Shown here: positions 27,881-36,239 of the stretch, piece after piece
How positions within the stretch are numbered: position 1 is the first letter of the stretch
Layout: every line of letters starts with the position of its first letter
Source: Planctomycetota bacterium
Lineage (GTDB): Bacteria; Planctomycetota; UBA1135; UBA2386
NCBI GenBank assembly: GCA_028281765.1
Contig: JANQJF010000055.1
Span: forward strand, 124,001-188,000
Reading direction: 5' to 3'
Length of the DNA: 64,000 nucleotides
Translations under genes and position numbers: made by a program
Notes under the pieces: model-generated
Told to the model about the DNA's origin: nothing
The model's database searches: none
The model's input: the letters and a program-made list of their open reading frames with translations, nothing else

Positions 27881-29116
27881 ATGGAAGCTACCGCCCCAAG
27901 CGTTTCCGACCCGGCCGCCGACGCGCGGCATGACGCTGCGACCGCGATGAAGCAGGCGCTCCTTTGGATCAACGGAGTGATGTGGCTGTTTCGGGTCGGG
28001 GCGATCGCGTACGGCGTGCAGACGATCGTCGCGATCGTCGCCCTGCAGGATCTGCGCGTCCCGCTGGGTGCCGGCGTCATCGTCGTCGGGCTCTCGGCGG
28101 CCCTGACGGTGATCATGCTGATCGGCGCCCTGCGCGTGCACTTCGAGCCCTTCCGCTGGACGATCGCGTCCGCGTGCATCGCGACCGCCGTCGCTCTCGT
28201 GCACCTGGTCGGACCGAATCCACTCGACCTCGCGTTCCTGTGGACGGGGCTGTGGGCAGCCGTGCTCTGGGCGACCATCGTGCCGATGCGTCACTCACAA
28301 CGGCTCATGGCGCAGCACCAGGATCTCTACATCCTCCACCACGCGAGCCGACAGACGCGCCACGCGCTCCAAGGGCGCACGCCCCAAGCGCGGCACGAAC
28401 GCCTGGTCGCCGCGATGCGCAAAGCCGGCCTCAAGGCGTGGAAGGTCACCGCGGTCACGGGTGGCAGCATCCTGGTCGCCATCGTCATCGCGATGGTGTC
28501 CTTCGTCGCCGGCGTGCGTCCGGACGAATTCGCCCCGTCCCGCGTCGCGTTCGAGCGAGCGTGGAACAACTCGAGCCTGATCGGTATCGAGCAAGTTCTC
28601 GCCGAGGAGGCCCGGGAACACCGCGCGGCCTGGCTCGGCGGCATGGCCGAAGGCCACGGTTGGGGCGACAGGTTCCCGGCGCTCGGCGATGGCACGATCC
28701 GCGACGACAAGCTCCGGAACCTCTGGATCGACTACGACCTGGGTGACGACGTTCTCTTGTCCGTGCACTGGCGGCTGCGTGATCGCGAATGGTGGATCAC
28801 GAACCTCGAACTCCCGGAGCCCATGTTCGAGCCCGTGCTCGAACGGTTCGTCGCGGCGTGGAACGACTCGAGTCCGGAGCAGATCGCGACCTTCTATTCG
28901 GCGGAGAATCGCGCGCGGATCATCGCCTCGATCCAGCGGTCCGTCAGCAACCTGAACTGGCGCCGGTACCCCACCGTGCTGACGACCGAGACCGAAGAGC
29001 ACCCCCGTCGGCGGATCGTCACCCTGAACCTGGACGAGGGCGAAGCGATCACGCGCTGGTTCTTCCGCGACGACGGTCGCTGGGGCCTGACGGACCTGGA
29101 CTTCCCCCGGCAGTAA
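27881..29116 (+). CDS. Membrane protein with four helices and two NTF2-like extracytoplasmic repeats
   Basis: 411 residues. Three hydrophobic helices in the first ~130 residues (e.g. VPLGAGVIVVGLSAALTVIM, FLWTGLWAAVLWATIV) and one at ~195-215 (GGSILVAIVIAMVSFVAGV) are followed by a soluble tail. The tail holds two similar units starting FERAWNNSSLIGIEQVL and FVAAWNDSSPEQIATFY, each ending in a beta-rich part with DREWWITNLELP or DDGRWGLTDLDFP. This pattern suggests a tandem NTF2-like fold. The role is unknown; the following cytochrome gene is 61 bp downstream. Confidence 0.72.
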   Translation: MEATAPSVSDPAADARHDAATAMKQALLWINGVMWLFRVGAIAYGVQTIVAIVALQDLRVPLGAGVIVVGLSAALTVIMLIGALRVHFEPFRWTIASACIATAVALVHLVGPNPLDLAFLWTGLWAAVLWATIVPMRHSQRLMAQHQDLYILHHASRQTRHALQGRTPQARHERLVAAMRKAGLKAWKVTAVTGGSILVAIVIAMVSFVAGVRPDEFAPSRVAFERAWNNSSLIGIEQVLAEEAREHRAAWLGGMAEGHGWGDRFPALGDGTIRDDKLRNLWIDYDLGDDVLLSVHWRLRDREWWITNLELPEPMFEPVLERFVAAWNDSSPEQIATFYSAENRARIIASIQRSVSNLNWRRYPTVLTTETEEHPRRRIVTLNLDEGEAITRWFFRDDGRWGLTDLDFPRQ

Positions 29117-29177
29117 CAGTTGCGGAATTCCGGCGGGAACGGCCGCGCCAAACGCAATCGGAGATAGCGTAGCCGGC

Positions 29178-31451
29178 ATGTTCGCTCGCACTCGGCTCGC
29201 GTGCGCGCTCTCGCTCCTGGCGTCCGCGCACCTGGCCTCGCAGTCCCCACCCGTCATCGCCGGCCTCGAAAGCCACGGCTTGGATCCCGCGCCAGCAGGC
29301 GCCGTGTTGGTCAACGAGCTCGGCTGTGCGACCTGCCACGACGCGGGCCGACACGCGTCGTGGATCGACTCGCGCACGGCGCCACGCCTCGTCGACGTCG
29401 CACGCCGCCTGAAGTCGTCGTACGTGCGCGTGTTCCTCGAGAACCCTCATCGCACGAAGCCCGGCACGACGATGCCGGACGTGCTGCACACGCTCACCGA
29501 ACGCGTGCGGGAGCAGACGGTCGTCGCGCTCACGCACTATCTCGCCTCCCGTGGCGCAACCAGAGAGCCCGCCACTCCGTTCGACGGCAGAGCCTCGAAC
29601 CGAGGCCGAGTCCTCTTCCACGAGATCGGCTGCGCCGCGTGCCACGCTCCGCGCGACGAGAACGGTCGTGAACTCGCGATCGACGCCTCCGTCCCCCTCG
29701 GCAACCTCGGTGCGAAGTATCGCTTCCGCGGCCTGCTCCAGTTCCTCGAGGCTCCGCACGATACGCGCCCCTCGGCGCGCATGCCGGACTTCGGCCTCTC
29801 CCCCCAAGAGGCGTACGACCTCACGCACTACTTGATCGGGAATCGCGAAGACGAGCAGCCGATGACCGTAGACGCCAGGCAAGCCGAGTTCGGCGCGAAG
29901 CACTACCGCGTGCTCGGCTGCGCGCAGTGCCATGAACCCGATGCGACACCGCCCGACGGCTTGGCTGCGCTCGACGCGGTCAAGCCCGCGCGTGGCTGCC
30001 TCTCGGCAGAACCGGGCAGAGGGCCCGCGTTCGGGCTCTCCGAATCCCAACGAGCTGCGATTCGCCAAGCGCTCGCGGCGAAAGCCGAATCGTTCGATGA
30101 CGAGACGCGCATCCAAATGACTCTCGCATCGCGCAACTGCGTCGCGTGCCACGAGCGCGGCGACTTCGGCGGCATTCGTCCCGAACGGAACGAGTACTTC
30201 ACGACCGCCGACGGCAACCTCGGCGAAGCCGGCCGCCTGCCGCCGACGCTGACCGGCGTCGGCGCGAAGCTGCGCGCTGAATGGCTCGAGAACACGATCG
30301 CCTACGGTCAGGCCATTCGGCCGTACGTGAAGACGCGCATGCCGGGCTTCGGCAAGGCGCTTGGCGAATCGCTCACGGCACACTTCAAGCGCGTCGATCG
30401 CATCGAGCCCGCGAACTTCGAACCGCTGCCGAGAAACCGCAAGGAGCGCGGCGCGATCCGTGACCTCGGCCACAAGCTCGTCGGCAACGAGGGCATGGCC
30501 TGCATCGCGTGCCACACGTTCCGCGGCGAAACCGACGGCATGGCCGGCGTCGACATCGCGGACTCGACCGTCAAGCGACTCGAGCCAGACTGGTTCTACC
30601 GCTACATGCTCGATCCGATCGCGTTCCAGCCCGGCACGATCATGCCGCGCTTCTTCCCGAACGGAGAGTCGACGCGTAAGGACCTCGGCGACGGCGACGC
30701 CAAGCGCCAGATCCATGCGATCTGGCACTACCTGTCCGAGGGGCGCAACGCGCGCAAGCCGCGCGGCATCTCGCGGAAGCCGATCGAGATCACGGTCGGC
30801 GACGAGGCGGTCATGCTGCGACGCTCGGTGCAGGGCGCCGGCAAGCGCGGCATCAGCGTCGGGTATCCGCGCGGCGTGAACATCACGTTCGACGCGGAAT
30901 CCATGGCGATGACTCAGATCTGGTGGGGCAAGTTCCTCGACGCGGCACCGGTGTTCACCGGCCAGGGCAGCGGGCAGGCCCGACCTCTGAGTCGACATCG
31001 ACTCGTGCTGCCGAACGGGCCGGCGATCGTCTCGAAGCTCGAAGAACCGTGGACGACGAAATCGCGCCGCGAACTGGGTCATCGTTTCCTCGGCTACGAC
31101 CTCGACGAGAAGCGGCGACCGATCTTTCGCTACGCGTGCGATGACGTTGGTGTTCAGGATCACGCCGAGGCCGTGCAGGTCGACAAGGGCAAGGTCGTCC
31201 TGAGACGGACCCTGACGTTCACGGGTGAAGGAGAGAAGTCGATGCACCTCCTCATAACCCGCGGCAAGGAGCTTGAAGCTGTCGGCGACGACGCCGTGCG
31301 GATCGGTCCGCGCTGGCTCGTGCGCGCCTCCGGCGGGACGAGTCGCCTGCGGAAGACCGGAGACGACCAAGAGTTCATCGTGACGACCGAGCTTCGCGAT
31401 GGCCGCGCAGAAGTCGTGGTCTACTACCACCAGACGGAGGAGAACCGATGA
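29178..31451 (+). CDS. Secreted pentahaem c-type cytochrome
   Basis: 757 residues with signal MFARTRLACALSLLASAHLA. Five CxxCH haem sites are visible: CATCH (Cys50), CAACH, CAQCH, CVACH and CIACH. Recurrent TMP segments (GTTMPDVLHTL, SARMPDFGLS, KTRMPGFGKAL, GTIMPRFFPNG) provide the distal methionines, so each site looks like a mono-haem cytochrome c unit. The final ~200 residues are haem-free and beta-rich. It overlaps the next gene by 4 bp, a propeller protein; together they look like an exported dehydrogenase with its electron acceptor. Confidence 0.92.
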   Translation: MFARTRLACALSLLASAHLASQSPPVIAGLESHGLDPAPAGAVLVNELGCATCHDAGRHASWIDSRTAPRLVDVARRLKSSYVRVFLENPHRTKPGTTMPDVLHTLTERVREQTVVALTHYLASRGATREPATPFDGRASNRGRVLFHEIGCAACHAPRDENGRELAIDASVPLGNLGAKYRFRGLLQFLEAPHDTRPSARMPDFGLSPQEAYDLTHYLIGNREDEQPMTVDARQAEFGAKHYRVLGCAQCHEPDATPPDGLAALDAVKPARGCLSAEPGRGPAFGLSESQRAAIRQALAAKAESFDDETRIQMTLASRNCVACHERGDFGGIRPERNEYFTTADGNLGEAGRLPPTLTGVGAKLRAEWLENTIAYGQAIRPYVKTRMPGFGKALGESLTAHFKRVDRIEPANFEPLPRNRKERGAIRDLGHKLVGNEGMACIACHTFRGETDGMAGVDIADSTVKRLEPDWFYRYMLDPIAFQPGTIMPRFFPNGESTRKDLGDGDAKRQIHAIWHYLSEGRNARKPRGISRKPIEITVGDEAVMLRRSVQGAGKRGISVGYPRGVNITFDAESMAMTQIWWGKFLDAAPVFTGQGSGQARPLSRHRLVLPNGPAIVSKLEEPWTTKSRRELGHRFLGYDLDEKRRPIFRYACDDVGVQDHAEAVQVDKGKVVLRRTLTFTGEGEKSMHLLITRGKELEAVGDDAVRIGPRWLVRASGGTSRLRKTGDDQEFIVTTELRDGRAEVVVYYHQTEENR

Positions 31452-32923
31452 CCCGTATCCCATCGAGTCTCGCGGCGCTCTCGCTCTGTGCTTTCGCCTC
31501 CGCTCAACCGCTCGGCGACGCCTGGGGCACCGCGAACGCCGAAGCGGAGTACTACCGCATCGTCGACGTGCCACTACCCGAAGAGCTCGCCATCGAGGCC
31601 GGCAGCTTCACGATGCTGCCCAACGGCCGCCTCGCGATCGGCACGCGGCGCGGCGAGATCCTGCTGGTCGACGGCGCGTTCGATGCCATCCCGAAGCCAC
31701 GCATCCACCGTTTTGCGAGCGGCCTCGACGAAGTGCTCGGTCTCGGCTACCGCGACGGCGCGTTTTACGCGACGCAGCAGACCGAGGTCACGTGCATCCT
31801 GGACCGCGACAACGACCAACGCGCGGACCGATTCATCACGCTGAGCGACGTCTGGGGCTTCGAGCACTACCACGAGTTCGCGTGGGGCTCCCCTGTCGAT
31901 TCCGACGGCAACGTTTGGGTCGTGCTCGGCCTGTCGCAGTCCTATCACTACAAGGCCCCCTACCGGGGTTGGGCGTTCAAGATCACGCCCCGGGGCGAGT
32001 CGATCCCGATCGCGAGCGGCATCCGCAGCGCGGGCGGCGTCGCGCCGAACGAGCACGGCGTGATGTTCTACACGGAGAGCCAGGGCCCCTGGAACGGCTC
32101 GTGCTCGCTCAAGCACCTGAAGCCCGGCGGCTTCATGGGGCATCCGATCTGCTTCGACGGCTACGACCTGACCGACGCGCTCGGCCCGCGCCCGCTCGAG
32201 CCGAAGAACCAGTCGCGCCTCTACGACGAGGCCAAGCGCATCGAGCAGCTCGTGCCGTACGCGGTCGTGTTCCCGTACCGCAAGATGGGCCAGTCGATCT
32301 CGGGCTTCCGCATCGATCGCACCGGCGGCAAGTTCGGACCGTTCGAAGGGCAAATTTTCATCTCGGACTACAGCCTGAGTCTCGTGATGCGCGCGACGAC
32401 GGAGGAAGTGCGCGGCGTCTGGCAGGGCGCATGCTATCCGTTCCGCGAAGGGTTGAGCACGGGCATCCTCGCCGTCGAGTTCTCCCCCACCGGCCATCTC
32501 GTGACCGGCGGCACGAACCGCGGCTGGCCCGTGCGCGGCAGCCGCAAATTCGTGCTCGAACGCCTCGACTGGACCGGCAAGACGCCGTTCGAGATCCTGC
32601 GCATCGAGATCCAGAAGGACGGCTTCCTCGTGCGTTTCACGCAGCCGGTCGATCGCGAGACCGCAGGCGACCCCGCGCACTACGCGCTCGAGACGTTCAC
32701 GCACGTGTTCCAGAAGTTCTACGGCAGTCCCGAAGTCGACAAGACGAAGCCTGTCGTGAAATCGGCGTCGGTCGCCGACGACGGACGTAGCGTCCGGCTG
32801 ACGATCGACGGCATGGTCGAGGGGCACGTGCACGGCTTCGATCTCGCTGGCGTGAAGTCGAAGTCCGGCGACGACCTGCTGCACACGAAGGCGTACTACA
32901 CGGTGAATCGGATCCCCGAGTAG
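31448..32923 (+). CDS. Secreted six-bladed propeller protein (sorbosone/PQQ-dehydrogenase-like)
   Basis: 491 residues with signal MTRIPSSLAALSLCAFASAQ. Propeller strands such as SFTMLPNGRLAIGTRRGEIL, FASGLDEVLGLGYRDGAFYA and GNVWVVLGLSQSYHYKAPYR with GIRSAGGVAPNEHGVMFYTE match soluble glucose/sorbosone dehydrogenase-like proteins of the Planctomycetes/Verrucomicrobia. A C-terminal ~100-residue fibronectin-like module (FLVRFTQPVDRETAGDP) follows. The 4-bp overlap with the pentahaem cytochrome gene supports electron transfer from the propeller substrate to haem. Whether PQQ is bound cannot be told from sequence alone. Confidence 0.83.
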   Translation: MTRIPSSLAALSLCAFASAQPLGDAWGTANAEAEYYRIVDVPLPEELAIEAGSFTMLPNGRLAIGTRRGEILLVDGAFDAIPKPRIHRFASGLDEVLGLGYRDGAFYATQQTEVTCILDRDNDQRADRFITLSDVWGFEHYHEFAWGSPVDSDGNVWVVLGLSQSYHYKAPYRGWAFKITPRGESIPIASGIRSAGGVAPNEHGVMFYTESQGPWNGSCSLKHLKPGGFMGHPICFDGYDLTDALGPRPLEPKNQSRLYDEAKRIEQLVPYAVVFPYRKMGQSISGFRIDRTGGKFGPFEGQIFISDYSLSLVMRATTEEVRGVWQGACYPFREGLSTGILAVEFSPTGHLVTGGTNRGWPVRGSRKFVLERLDWTGKTPFEILRIEIQKDGFLVRFTQPVDRETAGDPAHYALETFTHVFQKFYGSPEVDKTKPVVKSASVADDGRSVRLTIDGMVEGHVHGFDLAGVKSKSGDDLLHTKAYYTVNRIPE

Positions 32924-32932
32924 CGCGCACGT

Positions 32933-34501
32933 CTACGAACCCACAACGAACCGCAGCGCGTCACTCACCGCGAGCGGCAGCACACGCGGCGCGGTGGGAT
33001 CGGCGACGAGCCACTGAAACTCGACCTCGAATCCAGAGAACGCCACATCGTTCGGGAGCGCGATCGCGAACCGTTCCATGCCGTTCGCATCCGCCCGGCC
33101 AGGTAGAGTCGCGTCGAGGCTTGTCCAAGCCACGCACCCCGCAGCGCCGATCGGATCCAAGGGAAGCATCGCCGGCGATCCGAGCGCGAGGGCGACACCG
33201 CTGCCAGGCTGCGCACCGCGCAACGTGATCTCGGACGTCGTGCCGAGCCGGCTTCGCCCGAACAGGTCGATCCGTGGCGCCCACCCGTTGCCCGAAAGGC
33301 AGCCCGCGCCCCGCGTGCGATGACGCGCCGGCTGTCCCGGGAAGGTCACGTCGTAGGCCGCGACGAAGCCACCGCCGGACAAGAACTGCTGGCCGACGAA
33401 GATGTCGGCGAATCCGTCGTCGTTCATGTCGCCGGCACCACCGACCGCGGTGACGGGCGAGGTGAACTGGGCCGCGAACAGCTCGCCGCCGGTCGCTCCC
33501 GAGAACACGAAGTACGCAGGCGCAGACAAGCCGGGCACGGAAATCACGTCGTTGGTTCCATCCCCGTTGACGTCACCCGCATCGGCGAGGATCCCCGGCG
33601 CTGCGCCGGGAGACCGGACCCAGAGCACGGCGCCGTCGACACCCGAGTAGGCCCGGAGTTCGGCCAAGCCGGTGTCCGCCGAGAAGAGACTCGACACGAC
33701 ATCGCCCACGCCATCACCGTTCATGTCATCGATGGCTGCGGTGAACGGAGTGATCACCGGTCCATCGTTGACCCTCCAGAGTTGGGCCCCGTCGAGCCCG
33801 GAGTATGCGCGGATCACGTGCCCGTCTTCGAACTCGCGCACGTAGTAGTCGTCGAACCCATCCCCGTTCGCATCGCCCAGAGCTCCGACGTTCGATCCGA
33901 CAAGCGTCCGCGTGGGCGATCCCACGACAGAACGAAGCACCTCACCCGTTCGCCCCGAGAAAATTCGCGATTCGCCGCCCAAGACCGAAGGCCGCCCCAG
34001 GATCACGTCGTCGAATCCATCCGCATCGACGTCCCCCGCCGCGGCGGGAAACGAACTCGGCAGGTCGGAGAAGTCCTGCAGCACCGAACCGTCGACGCCC
34101 GAGTACAGCATCGGCGGCTCCGGGGTCACGGACGAGATCGTGAACCGCCCCCCGCCCAGGATGTCCGGCACGCCATCGGCGTTCACGTCGCCCGCGTTGA
34201 CGAGCGTGCGGTAGCCCGCCGGAAGGGTGAACAGGACCGAACCGTCGAGGCCGGAATAGACGTCGGTGTACGGAACGAACGCCAGCGGCGGAACCGCGGC
34301 GGCGGCGTCATCGATCCCGTCTCCGTTCAGATCGCCGAGGACCGCAACCGCGGTGCCGAGGTCGAAGTCGGGTGTCGATCCGGAGGCCTGCGCCGACCAC
34401 AGCAGAGTGGGATTCTGCGCTGGCAGCGAGGCGGCGAAGCACGCCAACCCGAGGAGCGAGGTCACGACGAAGCGGGGCGAGGCAAGAAGGTGGGATCCCA
34501 T
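32933..34501 (-). CDS. Secreted seven-bladed FG-GAP propeller protein
   Basis: 522 residues from the ATG at 34501, giving the signal MGSHLLASPRFVVTSLLGLA with ...ASLPAQ; the longer upstream frame runs into the next gene and is rejected. Seven FG-GAP motifs are seen (DLNGDGIDD, DVNADGVPD, DVDADGFDD, DANGDGFDD, DMNGDGVGD, DVNGDGTND, DMNDDGFAD), matching an integrin-alpha-like seven-bladed propeller with calcium loops. The C-terminal ~125 residues start RTRGAGCLSGNGWAPRIDL and continue with LPLDPIGAAGC, the domain shared with 55080-56717 and 58115-59749. Confidence 0.9.
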   Translation of the reverse strand: MGSHLLASPRFVVTSLLGLACFAASLPAQNPTLLWSAQASGSTPDFDLGTAVAVLGDLNGDGIDDAAAAVPPLAFVPYTDVYSGLDGSVLFTLPAGYRTLVNAGDVNADGVPDILGGGRFTISSVTPEPPMLYSGVDGSVLQDFSDLPSSFPAAAGDVDADGFDDVILGRPSVLGGESRIFSGRTGEVLRSVVGSPTRTLVGSNVGALGDANGDGFDDYYVREFEDGHVIRAYSGLDGAQLWRVNDGPVITPFTAAIDDMNGDGVGDVVSSLFSADTGLAELRAYSGVDGAVLWVRSPGAAPGILADAGDVNGDGTNDVISVPGLSAPAYFVFSGATGGELFAAQFTSPVTAVGGAGDMNDDGFADIFVGQQFLSGGGFVAAYDVTFPGQPARHRTRGAGCLSGNGWAPRIDLFGRSRLGTTSEITLRGAQPGSGVALALGSPAMLPLDPIGAAGCVAWTSLDATLPGRADANGMERFAIALPNDVAFSGFEVEFQWLVADPTAPRVLPLAVSDALRFVVGS

Positions 34502-34572
34502 GCCCGGAACGCGTTCGGCGTGACCCTCTTGGTCGTAGGAAAACGAATTCTCGCACGACGGAGAACCGAATA

Positions 34573-34608
34573 TCCGCGTCGGCCGGCTAGTCCGCGTCGG
34601 CCAGCTAG
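34573..34608 (-). repeat. 18-bp tandem repeat carrying two in-frame stop codons
   Basis: TCCGCGTCGGCCGGCTAG (34573-34590) and TCCGCGTCGGCCAGCTAG (34591-34608) are adjacent and differ at one base. On the minus strand the second unit contains the TAG that ends the GNAT-cNMP gene, and the first gives another in-frame TAG six codons later. Confidence 0.9.
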
Positions 34609-36239
34609 TTCGCCCGGCCGGTCGCCCGCTGCAGCTTGCGGCCGAGTCCGATCGCGAGGTTGCGGTAGAAGACGACTCCAATGTCGGGGCGTCGACGGAT
34701 CATCGCCTGCAACACCTCGCGGCTCAGCGTCGCCACGACCACGTCCCCTCGCGCGGTCGCCGTCGCCGAGTGTGGCTCTCCGGTCAGCAACGCGACCTCG
34801 CCGAGCGACTCGCCCGGCCCCACCTCGCCGACCGCTGCATCCTGATGCGGCTCGAGCCGCACCTCGACGTTGCCACGAATCACGATGTAGAGCTCGTCGG
34901 CCGGCACCCCCATCTCGAACACGTGCGCTCCGTCCGTGAACTCGCGGAGCAAACACGCGCTCGCGACGCGCGCAACCTGGTCGTAGTCGAGCCCCGCGAA
35001 GACCTCCAGCCGATGCACAGCCTCCGCGATGCTGGGGAGGACGAACTGACGCCGCAACATCCGCATGACCTCGTCCGCCAGGACTCGGGCGTCGGGCAAC
35101 AAGTCGACTTCTCCGATATCGGGCGGCACGAGCAGGCGCACGAATTTGATGACGTCGAGCCGTTCGACGTCGTGGAACACCATCGCAGGGACGTACGCCG
35201 CCGGCACGAAGCCCAGCTCGACGAGTGTTCGCTGCATGCGAGGAGCGTGCGCGGAGACGTCGACCTCGATGTAGTCGAACGACGAGTCCGCACAGATGTC
35301 GAGCAGGCGGTTGAACAGGAAGCGGACCGAGTCGTCGGTAGCGGCGATCAACTCGAAAACTCGAACCGCTCGCTCCCCCTCGTGACGAATGAAGCCCAGG
35401 GCACCGGCGATCGGCCCAGGGCCGGAATCTCCCGCAACCTGACGCGCGATCAGATACGTCGCCTGCACCGCGGCGAGCTTGAAGAAGCCATAGTGCAGGC
35501 GCATCGGGCCGAAGACTTCGCGCCGATGGACGCGACCTCGCTCGATCCGAATCAGCGCCGGCACGCCGCGCGGACTGTCGAGCTCCTCGGTCACGAAACC
35601 CGCGCCCGATGGGTACGCGGGCGATTCTTCGTCGACGATCGCATCGAACGCGAGCCCGACGTTCTTCATCGCACAGTGCGCGATCGTGTGGACCTCGGGC
35701 ACGATCCGCGGGTTGTTCCGGCGTAGGGCCAGCGCCCCGTCGAAGTGCCGAGCGTGCAGCGCGATGCTCTGACGCGATCCGAATACGTGCTTGAGCGGCA
35801 GGAAGCCGACCGCCGTGAACCCGTGCTTGTTCGAGATGCGCTGCGAGAAGCTGTGCACGGTCCGGTTCTCGACCACGCCGACGTGGATGCGCCCGTGCAC
35901 GGCCCGCAGTCGCGCCTGCATGAGTCGGTTGCCGATGTTGCGCCCACGCGCGTCGGGGTGCACGGCGAGCCGCCCGAACTCCGCGATCAGGTCCGACTGC
36001 GCGCCCGCGTCGAACAGCACGGTCGCGGTGCCGAAGATGCGGCCGTCCTCCGGGTCTTCCGCCACGAGCAACAGCAGGTCGTCGGCGTACACCGCGCGCT
36101 TGAGCCACCACTCTTCGTAGAAGTCGCGGTGCGGGTAGTCCGAGCCGTACACCGTGCGAAACAGCTCGCGAATCTGGCCGACGTCTCGCTCTTCGACGCC
36201 ACGAATCGTCACCTCGGGCCTGTCGTCGGACGCGGTCAC
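34605..36239 (-). CDS. GNAT acetyltransferase fused to a cyclic-nucleotide-binding domain
   Basis: 544 residues. An N-terminal GNAT domain (~10-160) has the acetyl-CoA loop in GRLAVHPDARGRNIGNRLMQ; a middle region (~200-400) includes a second GNAT-like half (RVFELIAATDDSVRFLFNRL, YVPAMVFHDVERLDVIKFV). The C-terminal ~120 residues are a CRP/PKA-type cNMP-binding domain: EMGVPADELYIVIRGNVEV, GPGESLGEVALLTGEPHSAT. cNMP control of lysine acetylation by a fused domain is known for mycobacterial Pat (Mt-PatA), where the order is cNMP then GNAT; here the order is reversed. It overlaps the M20 hydrolase gene by 4 bp. Confidence 0.85.
   Translation of the reverse strand: MTASDDRPEVTIRGVEERDVGQIRELFRTVYGSDYPHRDFYEEWWLKRAVYADDLLLLVAEDPEDGRIFGTATVLFDAGAQSDLIAEFGRLAVHPDARGRNIGNRLMQARLRAVHGRIHVGVVENRTVHSFSQRISNKHGFTAVGFLPLKHVFGSRQSIALHARHFDGALALRRNNPRIVPEVHTIAHCAMKNVGLAFDAIVDEESPAYPSGAGFVTEELDSPRGVPALIRIERGRVHRREVFGPMRLHYGFFKLAAVQATYLIARQVAGDSGPGPIAGALGFIRHEGERAVRVFELIAATDDSVRFLFNRLLDICADSSFDYIEVDVSAHAPRMQRTLVELGFVPAAYVPAMVFHDVERLDVIKFVRLLVPPDIGEVDLLPDARVLADEVMRMLRRQFVLPSIAEAVHRLEVFAGLDYDQVARVASACLLREFTDGAHVFEMGVPADELYIVIRGNVEVRLEPHQDAAVGEVGPGESLGEVALLTGEPHSATATARGDVVVATLSREVLQAMIRRRPDIGVVFYRNLAIGLGRKLQRATGRAN

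Noticed and set aside
29049..31574. Long minus-strand open frame opposite the cytochrome gene
   Set aside because: The plus strand has five CxxCH motifs and a signal peptide; the antisense translation is low-complexity Arg/Ala-rich, typical of GC-rich shadow frames.
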